From Actinomadura spongiicola (GTDB lineage Bacteria; Actinomycetota; Actinomycetes; Streptosporangiales; Streptosporangiaceae): 64,000 nt of DNA. The stretch lies in the NCBI RefSeq assembly GCF_003432485.1, contig NZ_QVNQ01000008.1, positions 310,001-374,000 of the forward strand. Reading direction: 5' to 3'. The translations under genes were made by a program, and so were the position numbers. The notes beneath the pieces were generated by a model. That model worked only from the letters and a program-made list of their open reading frames with translations, searched no databases and was not told the DNA's origin. Numbering within the stretch: position 1 is the stretch's first letter; each line of letters starts with the position of its first letter. Below are positions 18,037 through 28,194 of this stretch, piece by piece.

Positions 18037-18435
18037 GTGAACGTTGTGATGTGGCTCTGTCAGGGGTTATTGGTCGTTCTGCTGGTGCCGCAGGGCGTCG
18101 TGGGAATGCGGCACATGATCGTCCGATGGCGGAAACCCATGATCGCCCAGGGAGGCGACGGGCTGGTGGCGCTGGCGGGCGGAGTTCCGACGGGCGCGTT
18201 CCCCGCCTGGCTCATCGTCGCCGACTGCCTGGTGTCGTTGCTCGTTCCGGTGCTGGTCGTCGTTCCGTGGTGGACGGGCTGGTATCCGGTGGTGACGCCT
18301 GTGGCCGCAGCCGGGCTGGTCGTCTTCAACGTGCTGCAACTCGCGACGAGCTACGGGCGCATGTTCGCTCGCGCCCTGGTCGTGACCGGGGCGCCGGCAC
18401 TGGTCGTGGCCCTGGTGGGATTCGCCGAGCTGTAA
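18037..18435 (+). CDS. Small four-helix membrane protein
   Basis: A 132-residue integral membrane protein of unknown function, with four hydrophobic segments: WLCQGLLVVLLVPQGVVG, WLIVADCLVSLLVPVLVVV, VVTPVAAAGLVVFNVL, and ALVVTGAPALVVALVG. Between helices one and two lies GMRHMIVRWRKPM, a basic cytoplasmic loop. The shape resembles DoxX-like or DUF4267-type small membrane proteins, but I cannot assign a family with confidence. GTG start has GAGGAGG ten bases upstream. The LysE-family gene follows 30 bases later, so they may be co-transcribed. Confidence 0.7.
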   Translation: MNVVMWLCQGLLVVLLVPQGVVGMRHMIVRWRKPMIAQGGDGLVALAGGVPTGAFPAWLIVADCLVSLLVPVLVVVPWWTGWYPVVTPVAAAGLVVFNVLQLATSYGRMFARALVVTGAPALVVALVGFAEL

Positions 18436-18465
18436 GGCTTCAAAGGGGCGGACGCTCCTGAGAGA

Positions 18466-19095
18466 ATGATCCTCATGCTGACGGCCTGCATCGCCTTCGC
18501 CGTCGTGGCCGCCCTGATGACGATCACTCCGGGCGTGGACACGATGCTCGTCCTGCGTACGACCGTGACCAGTGGTCGGCGGACCGGTTATCTCGCCAGT
18601 GTGGGGGTCGTCACCGGGTTGCTGTGCTGGGCGGCGGCGAGCGCCGCCGGGTTGACCGCGCTGCTGGCGGCGTCCCGTGTCGCGTTCGACGTGCTGCGCG
18701 TCGCGGGCGCCTGCTACCTGCTGTGGCTGGGCGGGCAGGCGCTGTGGCGGAACCGCCGGAAGGTGCGCGACGGCGAGGACGCCCCGGACACGAGCGTCTC
18801 CGGGTTGACCGCGCTGCGCGTCGGGCTGACGAGCAACCTGCTCAACCCCAAGGTCGGCGTCTTCTACATGAGCATGCTGCCGCAGTTCATCCCGGACGGA
18901 GCTCCGACGTTCGCGACGAGCATGCTGTTCGGCGTCATCCACGTCCTGGAGGGGCTGCTGTGGCTCCTGGTCGTCGTCCTCGCGGCGGGGGCGGCGCGCG
19001 GTGTTCTGACGCGTCCGGCCGTCAAGCGGCGCCTTCAGCAGGTCACCGGGGTGGCGTTCATCGGATTCGGCGTGCGCGTGGCCGTCGAACGGTGA
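18466..19095 (+). CDS. LysE/RhtB-family amino-acid exporter
   Basis: A 209-residue exporter with about six transmembrane helices. The N-terminal MTITPGVDTMLVLRTTVTSG is the family motif (normally TPGPxxxxxxxxxxxxG), followed by GVVTGLLCWAAASAAGLTALL and the C-terminal NLLNPKVGVFYMSMLPQFI. Such proteins export lysine, threonine, homoserine or related metabolites by proton antiport; substrate not determined. It converges on acnA across a bidirectional terminator. Confidence 0.92.
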   Translation: MILMLTACIAFAVVAALMTITPGVDTMLVLRTTVTSGRRTGYLASVGVVTGLLCWAAASAAGLTALLAASRVAFDVLRVAGACYLLWLGGQALWRNRRKVRDGEDAPDTSVSGLTALRVGLTSNLLNPKVGVFYMSMLPQFIPDGAPTFATSMLFGVIHVLEGLLWLLVVVLAAGAARGVLTRPAVKRRLQQVTGVAFIGFGVRVAVER

Positions 19096-19097
19096 AG

Positions 19098-19125
19098 CGG
19101 GCCGCCCCCCGCGAGGGGCGGCCCG
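19098..19125. terminator. Bidirectional terminator between lysE-like gene and acnA
   Basis: An 11-bp perfect stem (CGGGCCGCCCC with its complement) and a six-base loop fill the 37-base gap between two convergent stops, so it can serve both. Confidence 0.8.
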
Positions 19126-19132
19126 TACACGG

Positions 19133-21898
<2,766 letters not shown>

Positions 21899-22036
21899 GG
21901 ACTCCTCCTCCGTCACCACCGCGCGTCCGGTCCGGGACATGAGCACGCGGCGTATCATCTCGATCTCGTACGTCGATCCTGCCCTAGCCGGGCTTCTGAC
22001 CGGGAATCAGGTCCGGCTAACTTCCACCGCTCTTCT

Positions 22037-22075
22037 CTTGATGTCAAGCTACTTCCAATTTATCTCGACATCGAG
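22037..22075. promoter_or_regulatory. Paired MarR/TamR-like operators upstream of acnA
   Basis: Two 12-base palindromes, CTTGATGTCAAG (22037-22048) and CTCGACATCGAG (22064-22075), share the form CTYGAnnTCRAG and start 27 bases apart. Each is followed by a matching TACTT sequence (CTACTTCC and TTACTTGC), so the whole unit is repeated. They lie between acnA and the divergent kinase gene. The shape fits a MarR-family dimer; TamR of Streptomyces is known to control aconitase genes through such sites. Confidence 0.65.
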
Positions 22076-22112
22076 TTACTTGCATCCCGGTGGAGATGGC
22101 AGAGTTGACGTC

Positions 22113-23027
22113 GTGATCACTCCTCCTCCCGTTCTCGTCCGGAACGCGCTCGGCGTCTGGGGCGCGGACGGCCGCCGCTGGCTGGACGACCTGCCCCGCA
22201 TCGCCGACGCCGTCGCCCGGGACTGGGGCCTGCGTCTCGGGCGCCCCTACGCGCTGAGCTACCACTGGGTGGCGGAGGCGACACGGGAGGACGGGTCGGC
22301 GGCCGTGCTGAAGCTCGGCCCGACCCGGCCCGGCCACCTCGCCGTGGAGGCGGCGGCGCTGGAGTTCTACGACGGGCGCGGCGCCGTCCGGCTGCTGGCC
22401 CACGACGCGGAACGCGGCGCGCTGCTGCTGGAACGTGCCACCCCCGGGACGCTCGCCCGTGACCTCGTCCCCGAGCGGGACGAGGACGCCACGGCCGCGG
22501 TGATCGACGTGATCCGGCGGCTGCACCGGCCGGCACCACCCGAGAGCCCGCTCCCCGATCTCGTCAAGGCGGGCGCGGCGTTCACGAGGCACCTGGACCG
22601 GTTCCCCGGGGACGCCCCGCTGCCCCGGCACCTGGTGGAGCGGGCCGCGAAGCTCTTCGAGGAACTGTGCGGCGACGCGACGGAACGGGTCGTCCTGCAC
22701 GGCGACCTGCACCACGACAACGTGCTGCGGGCCGAGCGGGAGCCGTGGCTGGCCATCGACCCGCACGGCTACGTCGGCGACCCCGGCTACGAGACGGGCG
22801 CCCTGCTCTACAACCCCGACCCCGACGACCGCGACGACGCCCTGCTCAAGCTGGTGCCCGCGCGGATCGAGCAGCTCGCGGACGGTCTCGGCATGCCGCG
22901 CGAGCGGGTGGAGGCATGGGGCTTCGCCGTGTGCGTGCTCTCCGAGGTGTGGACGACCGAGGACGGCGGCGACCCGGACGGCCGTCCCCTCGACGTCGCG
23001 CTCCAACTCCTCCCCCGGCTGAGCTGA
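22113..23027 (+). CDS. APH-fold kinase, aminoglycoside/hydroxyurea (streptomycin 6-kinase-like) family
   Basis: A 304-residue small-molecule kinase of the APH(6)/hydroxyurea kinase type. The catalytic loop is VVLHGDLHHDNVL, with Asp and Asn in place; the metal-binding Asp is in WLAIDPHGYVGDPGYE, a segment typical of this family. The N-lobe nucleotide Lys is likely in AAVLKLGP, and LLLERATPGTLA forms the hinge. Family members inactivate streptomycin or hydroxyurea, but chromosomal homologues are often of unknown substrate, so resistance is only a possibility. Start GTG is the first sensible codon; a GGTGGAG sequence lies about 18 bases upstream, further than ideal. Divergent from acnA and sharing the operator region. 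Confidence 0.85.
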   Translation: MITPPPVLVRNALGVWGADGRRWLDDLPRIADAVARDWGLRLGRPYALSYHWVAEATREDGSAAVLKLGPTRPGHLAVEAAALEFYDGRGAVRLLAHDAERGALLLERATPGTLARDLVPERDEDATAAVIDVIRRLHRPAPPESPLPDLVKAGAAFTRHLDRFPGDAPLPRHLVERAAKLFEELCGDATERVVLHGDLHHDNVLRAEREPWLAIDPHGYVGDPGYETGALLYNPDPDDRDDALLKLVPARIEQLADGLGMPRERVEAWGFAVCVLSEVWTTEDGGDPDGRPLDVALQLLPRLS

Positions 23028-23127
23028 AGCGCACGCAGCGAAGCGCACATTTCGTCGGGTGCGGCGATGAGATTCGGAGTCGAGGACGGTCTACATCTGA
23101 GAACGACACCCTCAGAGAGGACGCACC

Positions 23128-23406
23128 ATGACCACGAGTCTCGACAAGCGATTCACCGCGACCCTGCGGAAGAGCCCGGCCAAGGGCGGCTGGACGTACG
23201 TGATCTGGCCCGAGTCGGCGGAGTTCTTCGGAACGCGGGGCCTGGTCAAGGTCAAGGGGACCATCGACGGGCACCCGTTCCAGGGCTCGTTCATGGCGCT
23301 CGGCGACGGCAACCACAAGCTGGCCGTGAAGGCGGAGGTCCGCGAGGCGCTCGGCAAGGACGTCGGCGACGACATCACCGTCCACCTGACCGAACGCCTC
23401 CGGTAA
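23128..23406 (+). CDS. DUF1905-domain protein
   Basis: A 92-residue single-domain protein. FTATLRKSPAKGGWTYVIWP, VKVKGTIDGHPFQGSFMALGDG and KLAVKAEVREALGKDVGDDI match DUF1905, a small beta-barrel often fused to YdeI-type domains; function unknown. ATG start has AGAGAGGAC shortly upstream. It lies 100 bases after the kinase gene on the same strand and may be read from the same promoter. Confidence 0.88.
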   Translation: MTTSLDKRFTATLRKSPAKGGWTYVIWPESAEFFGTRGLVKVKGTIDGHPFQGSFMALGDGNHKLAVKAEVREALGKDVGDDITVHLTERLR

Positions 23407-23431
23407 ATCCACCAAGGACGACGTCCGGCGG

Positions 23432-25897
23432 TCAGTAGAAGAAGGGCGGGCCGTGCCCTTGATAGGGCGCGACGTCCGGAAGTCTCAGTGCCGTGGGAGA
23501 GGGGCCCCTTTCCAGGTTCTTCTTGGCCGCCGGCGCATAGATCGGATGTTCCGAGTCGATCGCCAACCGGTAGAACTCCTCGGCCGTCTTCCACCACCGC
23601 CTGATGTGCGCCTCCTTGGCGGAGGTGAGGGAGTACAGGAATTCTGCGACTTCGAACGCCGCTGCGGGTGACAGGTCGAGGTGCCCCGAGTTGAACACGA
23701 GCCGATGGGCGGAGACGACGATGTCCACGAGCGACTGATCCGCCTTTCGATTTCCATCATCGTCCGGTTCGGGGATCATTTTCCGCGCCGCCTCGAAAGC
23801 GGCGGGTGCGAACTCTTCCACCGGCACATGGTTACCGGCATATCGAAGCTGTTTCAGGACGAGCCGATGATCTTTGCTGGTCTGCGCGTTGCTCAACACG
23901 ACCTCAGGGGTCATGTCGGCGACCGGAAGGCCGCCTTGTCGGTAGCCGTCCGGCACGTCCTCCAGGTCCAGTCCGGCGAAATACTCCAGGAGGAGGCGAT
24001 GGTAGAACCTGTGCCCGCCTCCGATCTGGATGAGCAGCATTCGTGACACCGCGAGATCGAGGAAGCGGAGATACCGGAGCGGGAGGAGCCCGTCCGAGGC
24101 GAGGAGCACACGTGTGCACCAGTAACCGACGAGCCTTCGCCCAACGCACAGGTATCCGGCGCACACGCCCAGCAGACCACCGGCGAGGGCACCTGGTCCG
24201 CCGTTCAGGATCCCGAAAATCAGCGCGGCCGGTACGCCGATCGCCAGGGTGAGGTCGAGGCCCAGCCGACTCTCCAGGGAGAGGGCCTTGCCCGGTGGGA
24301 ACTCATGGAATTCCCGACGCGTGGCCAAAACCGGGTCGGCGAAGACCAGTAGAATCGCCACCAGCGCAAGGAAGAACGCACCCCTGACCGCATAGTCGCC
24401 GACGACCATCAAATCCGACGACCTTATCGGGGCGTGAGCGATACCCGCGGCGAAGGCACCGATCACTCCACCGCCCAAGGCGGAGACGGTGGCCAGCCCG
24501 GAGGCGATCGCCAACATTTCCCTCAATGTCGAGACGAGTTGTTCGGCACGGCCGCCGCCCACCGGACCCTTCAATTCGTGCTCTGAGACGAGGCCACCGA
24601 CACCGGCGAGAACGGCGACGACCGTCGTGAAAGAAATCGCCTGGCTCCGGTCGAAGACCATCTCGGTCAGCAGGTAGCACAGCGTTCCGGTCAACGCGAC
24701 GAGGGGGAGCGTGGTCGCGGCCGTCACGAGGGTCATCTTTCCCAGTGGCAGCCAGGAACGCGTGACCATCTCGATGTGGAAGACCGTCTCCAGGCGGACT
24801 CCCAGGGCCCTCGCCGTGTAGGCGAGCCATCGGACGACCTGTCGCCTGTCCAGTTGCGAGCGGCCCGGACGGCCGCGGAGGGTGCGGTCCACGAACGCGT
24901 CGATCAGGCGGGTGCGGCGGTCCGGCAGCGGGCCGTGCTCCAGGGAGATCTCCTCGGCGGGAAGCCCCTCGTAGGCGCGGACGGCGATGCCGAGCAGGAA
25001 CGGGGTCTGGAGAAGTTCCCACAGGGTCGGGTCGGCGCCCAGCGCCTCGCGCATCCCGGCGAGGGGCGCGCCGAAGCGGTCCAGATAGCCGTCCACCTGC
25101 GAACGTGTCAGGGGTTGCACGTGAAGCGCCGACTTGAACCCCAGCTTGAACCCGAGGGTCGCGTACTCGGCGACACGGCTACAGACGACGACGGGAAGCA
25201 GACCGTCCTCGGCGTGGAACGCGTCGATGGCGCGGGCGCAGGCGACACGATGCTCCAACGCGACCTCGTCGAGGCCGTCGAGGAGCGGCAGGATCCGTCG
25301 TTCCTCGACCCACAGCCGGGCGACGTCCGGCGGAACGCTGTACGGCGTGGCCGTGAGTCCGTCGACGAGCCACTGCCTCAGGGACGTCTCCCCCTGCCAG
25401 GAGCCGAGGTGGAACACCACCGGGATCGGCTTCGTCTCGTCCTCGGCCTCGTCGAGGAGTTCGCGCAGGAGCTGGAGCAGCATGGTGCTCTTCCCGGCGC
25501 CCGGAGCACCGACGATCAGCAGGCTTCGCCGCGTCCGCAGGACGTGGCCGGGGGTGACGCCCCGCTCCAGCGGCACCGGCGTGTGGTCGGGCTCCTCAAG
25601 GTGCACGTCCCAGGGGTTGTCGACCATGTCGGGTCGGTCTTCGAGGCCGAGTTCGAGGACGGTCCTGCGGTAGATCGACCGTTCGAGGACCCCGTCGATC
25701 CAGATGTGGCGCAGCGCGTTCAGCATGGTCCGGCGGTCCTCGGGGTGGACGGCCCGTCCGGTGCCGCGCCCGCCGAGATACACGTTCATGATCGCGTCTC
25801 GTCCGACACGCGACCGGCGGACGATCTGTTTGACCACCGGCCCTCCGCCACCCCGCCCGGCGAAGATCCGTCCGCGACCGGAGTCGCGTTCAGCCAT
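23432..25897 (-). CDS. NACHT-domain NTPase with six membrane helices (STAND family)
   Basis: An 821-residue signal-transduction NTPase. Residues 21-45 carry a short glycine-containing motif (VVKQIVRRSRVGRDAIMNV). Residues 50-120 form the helical linker common in actinobacterial NACHT proteins (LNALRHIWIDGVLERSI). The NACHT core has Walker A GAPGAGKST (130-138) and Walker B LLPLLDGLDEV region (203-212), with sensor segment VVVCSRVAEY. About six hydrophobic helices lie between 388 and 586, followed by RFYHRLLLEYFAG (630-642) and a helical C-terminal region that may be the sensor. NACHT proteins are linked to antiphage defence and cell-death signalling; here this is inference. ATG start overlaps the partner gene stop by eight bases. 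Parts of the 3' half have lower GC than neighbours, hinting at transfer. Confidence 0.88.
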   Translation of the reverse strand: MAERDSGRGRIFAGRGGGGPVVKQIVRRSRVGRDAIMNVYLGGRGTGRAVHPEDRRTMLNALRHIWIDGVLERSIYRRTVLELGLEDRPDMVDNPWDVHLEEPDHTPVPLERGVTPGHVLRTRRSLLIVGAPGAGKSTMLLQLLRELLDEAEDETKPIPVVFHLGSWQGETSLRQWLVDGLTATPYSVPPDVARLWVEERRILPLLDGLDEVALEHRVACARAIDAFHAEDGLLPVVVCSRVAEYATLGFKLGFKSALHVQPLTRSQVDGYLDRFGAPLAGMREALGADPTLWELLQTPFLLGIAVRAYEGLPAEEISLEHGPLPDRRTRLIDAFVDRTLRGRPGRSQLDRRQVVRWLAYTARALGVRLETVFHIEMVTRSWLPLGKMTLVTAATTLPLVALTGTLCYLLTEMVFDRSQAISFTTVVAVLAGVGGLVSEHELKGPVGGGRAEQLVSTLREMLAIASGLATVSALGGGVIGAFAAGIAHAPIRSSDLMVVGDYAVRGAFFLALVAILLVFADPVLATRREFHEFPPGKALSLESRLGLDLTLAIGVPAALIFGILNGGPGALAGGLLGVCAGYLCVGRRLVGYWCTRVLLASDGLLPLRYLRFLDLAVSRMLLIQIGGGHRFYHRLLLEYFAGLDLEDVPDGYRQGGLPVADMTPEVVLSNAQTSKDHRLVLKQLRYAGNHVPVEEFAPAAFEAARKMIPEPDDDGNRKADQSLVDIVVSAHRLVFNSGHLDLSPAAAFEVAEFLYSLTSAKEAHIRRWWKTAEEFYRLAIDSEHPIYAPAAKKNLERGPSPTALRLPDVAPYQGHGPPFFY

Positions 25898-26204
25898 TCT
25901 GCTCTTGGTTCAGGTCCCCGCTGATCTGGGACCCGCTCACCGTCTGTTCCCCCGGGCCGTCGAGCTTCTGCCGGGCGTTTCCGCCGACGGTCGTGCGATC
26001 GATCCGCTGGGTCCGCGACGACTCGGGGCCCATGGCGACGGTCAGCCACGCCTGCAACGCCCCGCCGACCAGCACCACCACGCCGGTGAACGCCCACCAG
26101 GCGGCGGTCCAGTTCTGCGTGAGCATCCCCGTCGCCACGTTGACCAGCGCGGCCGCCACGACCGTGCCCGCCGCCGCGAGGCCCCGCCGCCGCGCAGTAC
26201 TCAC
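25890..26204 (-). CDS. Two-helix membrane protein with short repeat-motif tail, partner of the NACHT NTPase
   Basis: A 104-residue protein. Two hydrophobic helices (LAAAGTVVAAALVNVATGML and AWWAFTGVVVLVGGALQAWL) are followed by a ~40-residue polar tail with two related motifs, RTTVGGNARQKLDG and QTVSGSQISGDLNQEQ. The second resembles the NACHT protein's N-terminal RSRVGRDAIMN. I start at GTG 26204 because GGGAGG lies just before it and the product then begins with the first helix; the open frame continues 55 codons upstream without protein-like features. Its last eight bases overlap the NACHT start, so the pair is translationally coupled. It could be a membrane effector recruited by motif-motif contact; function unproven. 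Confidence 0.7.
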   Translation of the reverse strand: MSTARRRGLAAAGTVVAAALVNVATGMLTQNWTAAWWAFTGVVVLVGGALQAWLTVAMGPESSRTQRIDRTTVGGNARQKLDGPGEQTVSGSQISGDLNQEQNG

Positions 26205-26410
26205 CGCTGCCTCCCACTGGAACGGCCCGAAACAGCCACTCTCCAGTATCGCGATCGGGCGACGGAACGGGTCCCCATTCCCCGAGACCGGCCGGAGAAG
26301 GTCAACCCCGTGGGCGGCGGTTTCCTGGAACGGTCCGGGCCGGGTAAAGCGGCGCTTCACGAAGTCCATACCTTGGCCAGGGTTTCCCCGGTGCCGGTCC
26401 GGTCGATCTC

Positions 26411-27280
26411 ATGGAGGTGATCATTGATGCGTCCTGGAGCCTGGAGGAGCGGGACCGCGAGCTGGACCGGCTCGCCGCGCGGGAGAACTTTCCCGTCGCG
26501 GCGCGGCTGCTGCCGGCTCGGCACCGCGCCGGGCTGCGGGCCGTCTACGGCTTCGCCCGGCTCGTCGACGACATCGGCGACGAGGCCCCGCCGGAGCAGC
26601 GGTCCAAGCTGCTCGATCTGGTGGACGACGACCTCGACCGCGTGTTCGCCGGGCGGACGCCGAACCTGCCGCAGCTGCGCAGGCTGGCCCCGGTCGCGCA
26701 CGCGCACCGGATCCCCGAGGATCCGTTCCGCGACCTGATCCGTGCCAACCGGCAGGACCAGGTCGTCCACCGGTATGAGACGTTCGGGGACCTGTTGGCG
26801 TACTGCGCGCTGTCCGCGGCGCCGGTGGGACGCGTCGTCCTGCACCTGTTCCGCGCCCACCGGCCGGGCCTGGTCGCGGCGTCCGACGACGTCTGCACCG
26901 CGTTGCAGCTCATCGAGCACTGCCAGGACGCCGGGGAGGACTACCGCGACGGCCGGATCTACCTGCCGGGCGAGGACCTGCGCCGGTTCGGCTGCGCCGA
27001 GGACGACCTGGCGCGGCCGGTGACGCCGACGCGGCTGCGGGGCGTGCTGGCGCTGGAGGCCGGGCGCGCCCGCGAACTCCTGGACCGGGGGGCCGCGCCG
27101 CTCATGGCGGGCCTGACGGGCTGGGCGCGGATCGCCGTGGCGGGCTATGTCGCCGGGGGCCGGGCGACGCTGTCCGCGCTGGAGCGCGGCGGCTACGACG
27201 TGCTGGCGCATCGACTGCGTCCACAACGCGCGGGGCTTCTGGCCGGATGGGCCCGGGGCCTGGGAAGGGGAAGGCGATGA
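26411..27280 (+). CDS. hpnC: HpnC, hydroxysqualene synthase
   Basis: A 289-residue member of the squalene/phytoene synthase family, first gene of the hopanoid operon. In the HpnC-HpnD-HpnE route it converts presqualene diphosphate to hydroxysqualene. Evidence: ENFPVAARLLPARHR at the N-terminus (ENFPVAS-type, characteristic of HpnC), the first Asp-rich motif YGFARLVDDIGDE (46-58), and the second EDYRDGRIYLPGEDL. Start is uncertain: ATG 26411 gives the frame, but an exceptionally strong ribosome-binding sequence lies just after it and points to an out-of-frame ATG. The stop overlaps hpnD as ATGA. Confidence 0.92.
   Translation: MEVIIDASWSLEERDRELDRLAARENFPVAARLLPARHRAGLRAVYGFARLVDDIGDEAPPEQRSKLLDLVDDDLDRVFAGRTPNLPQLRRLAPVAHAHRIPEDPFRDLIRANRQDQVVHRYETFGDLLAYCALSAAPVGRVVLHLFRAHRPGLVAASDDVCTALQLIEHCQDAGEDYRDGRIYLPGEDLRRFGCAEDDLARPVTPTRLRGVLALEAGRARELLDRGAAPLMAGLTGWARIAVAGYVAGGRATLSALERGGYDVLAHRLRPQRAGLLAGWARGLGRGRR
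26413..26422 (+). promoter_or_regulatory. Perfect Shine-Dalgarno sequence overlapping the hpnC start
   Basis: GGAGGTGATC is a full-length complement to the 16S rRNA tail, yet it lies one base inside the annotated hpnC start. The next ATG, at 26427, has ideal spacing but is in the +1 frame. The in-frame codon at that distance is ATT (26423) or GCG. Either ATG 26411 is used without it, or initiation here is unusual. Confidence 0.55.
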
Positions 27281-28194
27281 CGGTTTCGGAGGCGTGTGAA
27301 CGTTCCGACCGGGTCCTTGACGCTTATCGGCACTGTGAGCGGGTGGTGCGCGAGGAGGCCCGCAACTTCTCCTACGGGATCCGGCTGATGCCGCCGCCGA
27401 AGCGGCGGGCGATGAGCGCGATCTACGCGTTCGCGCGGGGCGTCGACGACATCGGGGACGGTCCCGAGCCCGCGTGCGTCCGGCTGGACCTCCTGGACAG
27501 GTCGCGGCGGCGGCTCGGGACGGTGCGCGAGGTGCTGCGGCGCCGCGCCGACGTCCAGGCCCTGGAGGGCCATCCGGTGCTGACCGCGCTGTCGGACGCG
27601 GCGGACCGCTACCCGATCCCGCTGGACGCGTTCGACGAGCTGATCGACGGGTGCGAGGACGACGTCCGCGACGCCGACTACAAGACGTTCGACGACCTGC
27701 TGCGCTACTGCCGCCGGGTGGCGGGGTCGGTGGGGCGGCTGTCGCTCGGGGTGTTCGGCTCGGACGGCCGGCAGCGCGCGGAGGGCCTCGCGGACTCGCT
27801 CGGCGTCGCGCTCCAGCTCACCAACATCCTGCGCGACCTGCGCGAGGACCGGATGGCGGGCCGCACCTACATTCCCGCCGAGGACCTGGACAGGTTCGGC
27901 TGCACGCTGCGGCTGGACGACTCCGGCATGTTCGTCGACCCGCCGTCGCGGCTGAACGAGCTGATCGGCTTCCAGGCGGAGCGGGCGCGGGCCTGGTACG
28001 CCGAGGGACTGCGGCTGCTGCCGCTGCTGGACCGCCGCAGCGCCGCGTGCACGGCGGCGATGGCGGGCATCTACCGGCGGCTGCTGGAGACCATCGCGGA
28101 GCGCCCCTCGGCCGCGTTGAACACGCGGGTGTCGCTGCCCGCCTGGCAGAAGGCGGTCGTGGCGGCGCGGGCGCTGTCGGGGGTGGAGCGGTGA
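27277..28194 (+). CDS. hpnD: HpnD, presqualene diphosphate synthase
   Basis: A 305-residue head-to-head prenyl condensing enzyme that joins two farnesyl diphosphates into presqualene diphosphate. Motifs: FSYGIRLMPPPKRRAMSAIYAFARGVDDIGD with the first Asp-rich site in its last residues, CRRVAGSVGRLSLGVFG, and the second site QLTNILRDLREDRMAGRTYIP. Length is typical. The start is coupled to hpnC (ATGA) and the stop to hpnE (GTGA). It works between the prenyl synthase encoded downstream and HpnC. Confidence 0.94.
   Translation: MTVSEACERSDRVLDAYRHCERVVREEARNFSYGIRLMPPPKRRAMSAIYAFARGVDDIGDGPEPACVRLDLLDRSRRRLGTVREVLRRRADVQALEGHPVLTALSDAADRYPIPLDAFDELIDGCEDDVRDADYKTFDDLLRYCRRVAGSVGRLSLGVFGSDGRQRAEGLADSLGVALQLTNILRDLREDRMAGRTYIPAEDLDRFGCTLRLDDSGMFVDPPSRLNELIGFQAERARAWYAEGLRLLPLLDRRSAACTAAMAGIYRRLLETIAERPSAALNTRVSLPAWQKAVVAARALSGVER

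Noticed and set aside
22113..23027. Calling the APH-fold gene a streptomycin-resistance gene
   Set aside because: Motifs show only the kinase family; it is chromosomal, beside acnA, with no antibiotic cluster nearby.
26427..26738. Out-of-frame ORF beginning at the well-spaced ATG in hpnC
   Set aside because: Product is Arg/Ser/Gly-rich and lies wholly inside hpnC, whose motifs are clear; only the start signal is notable.
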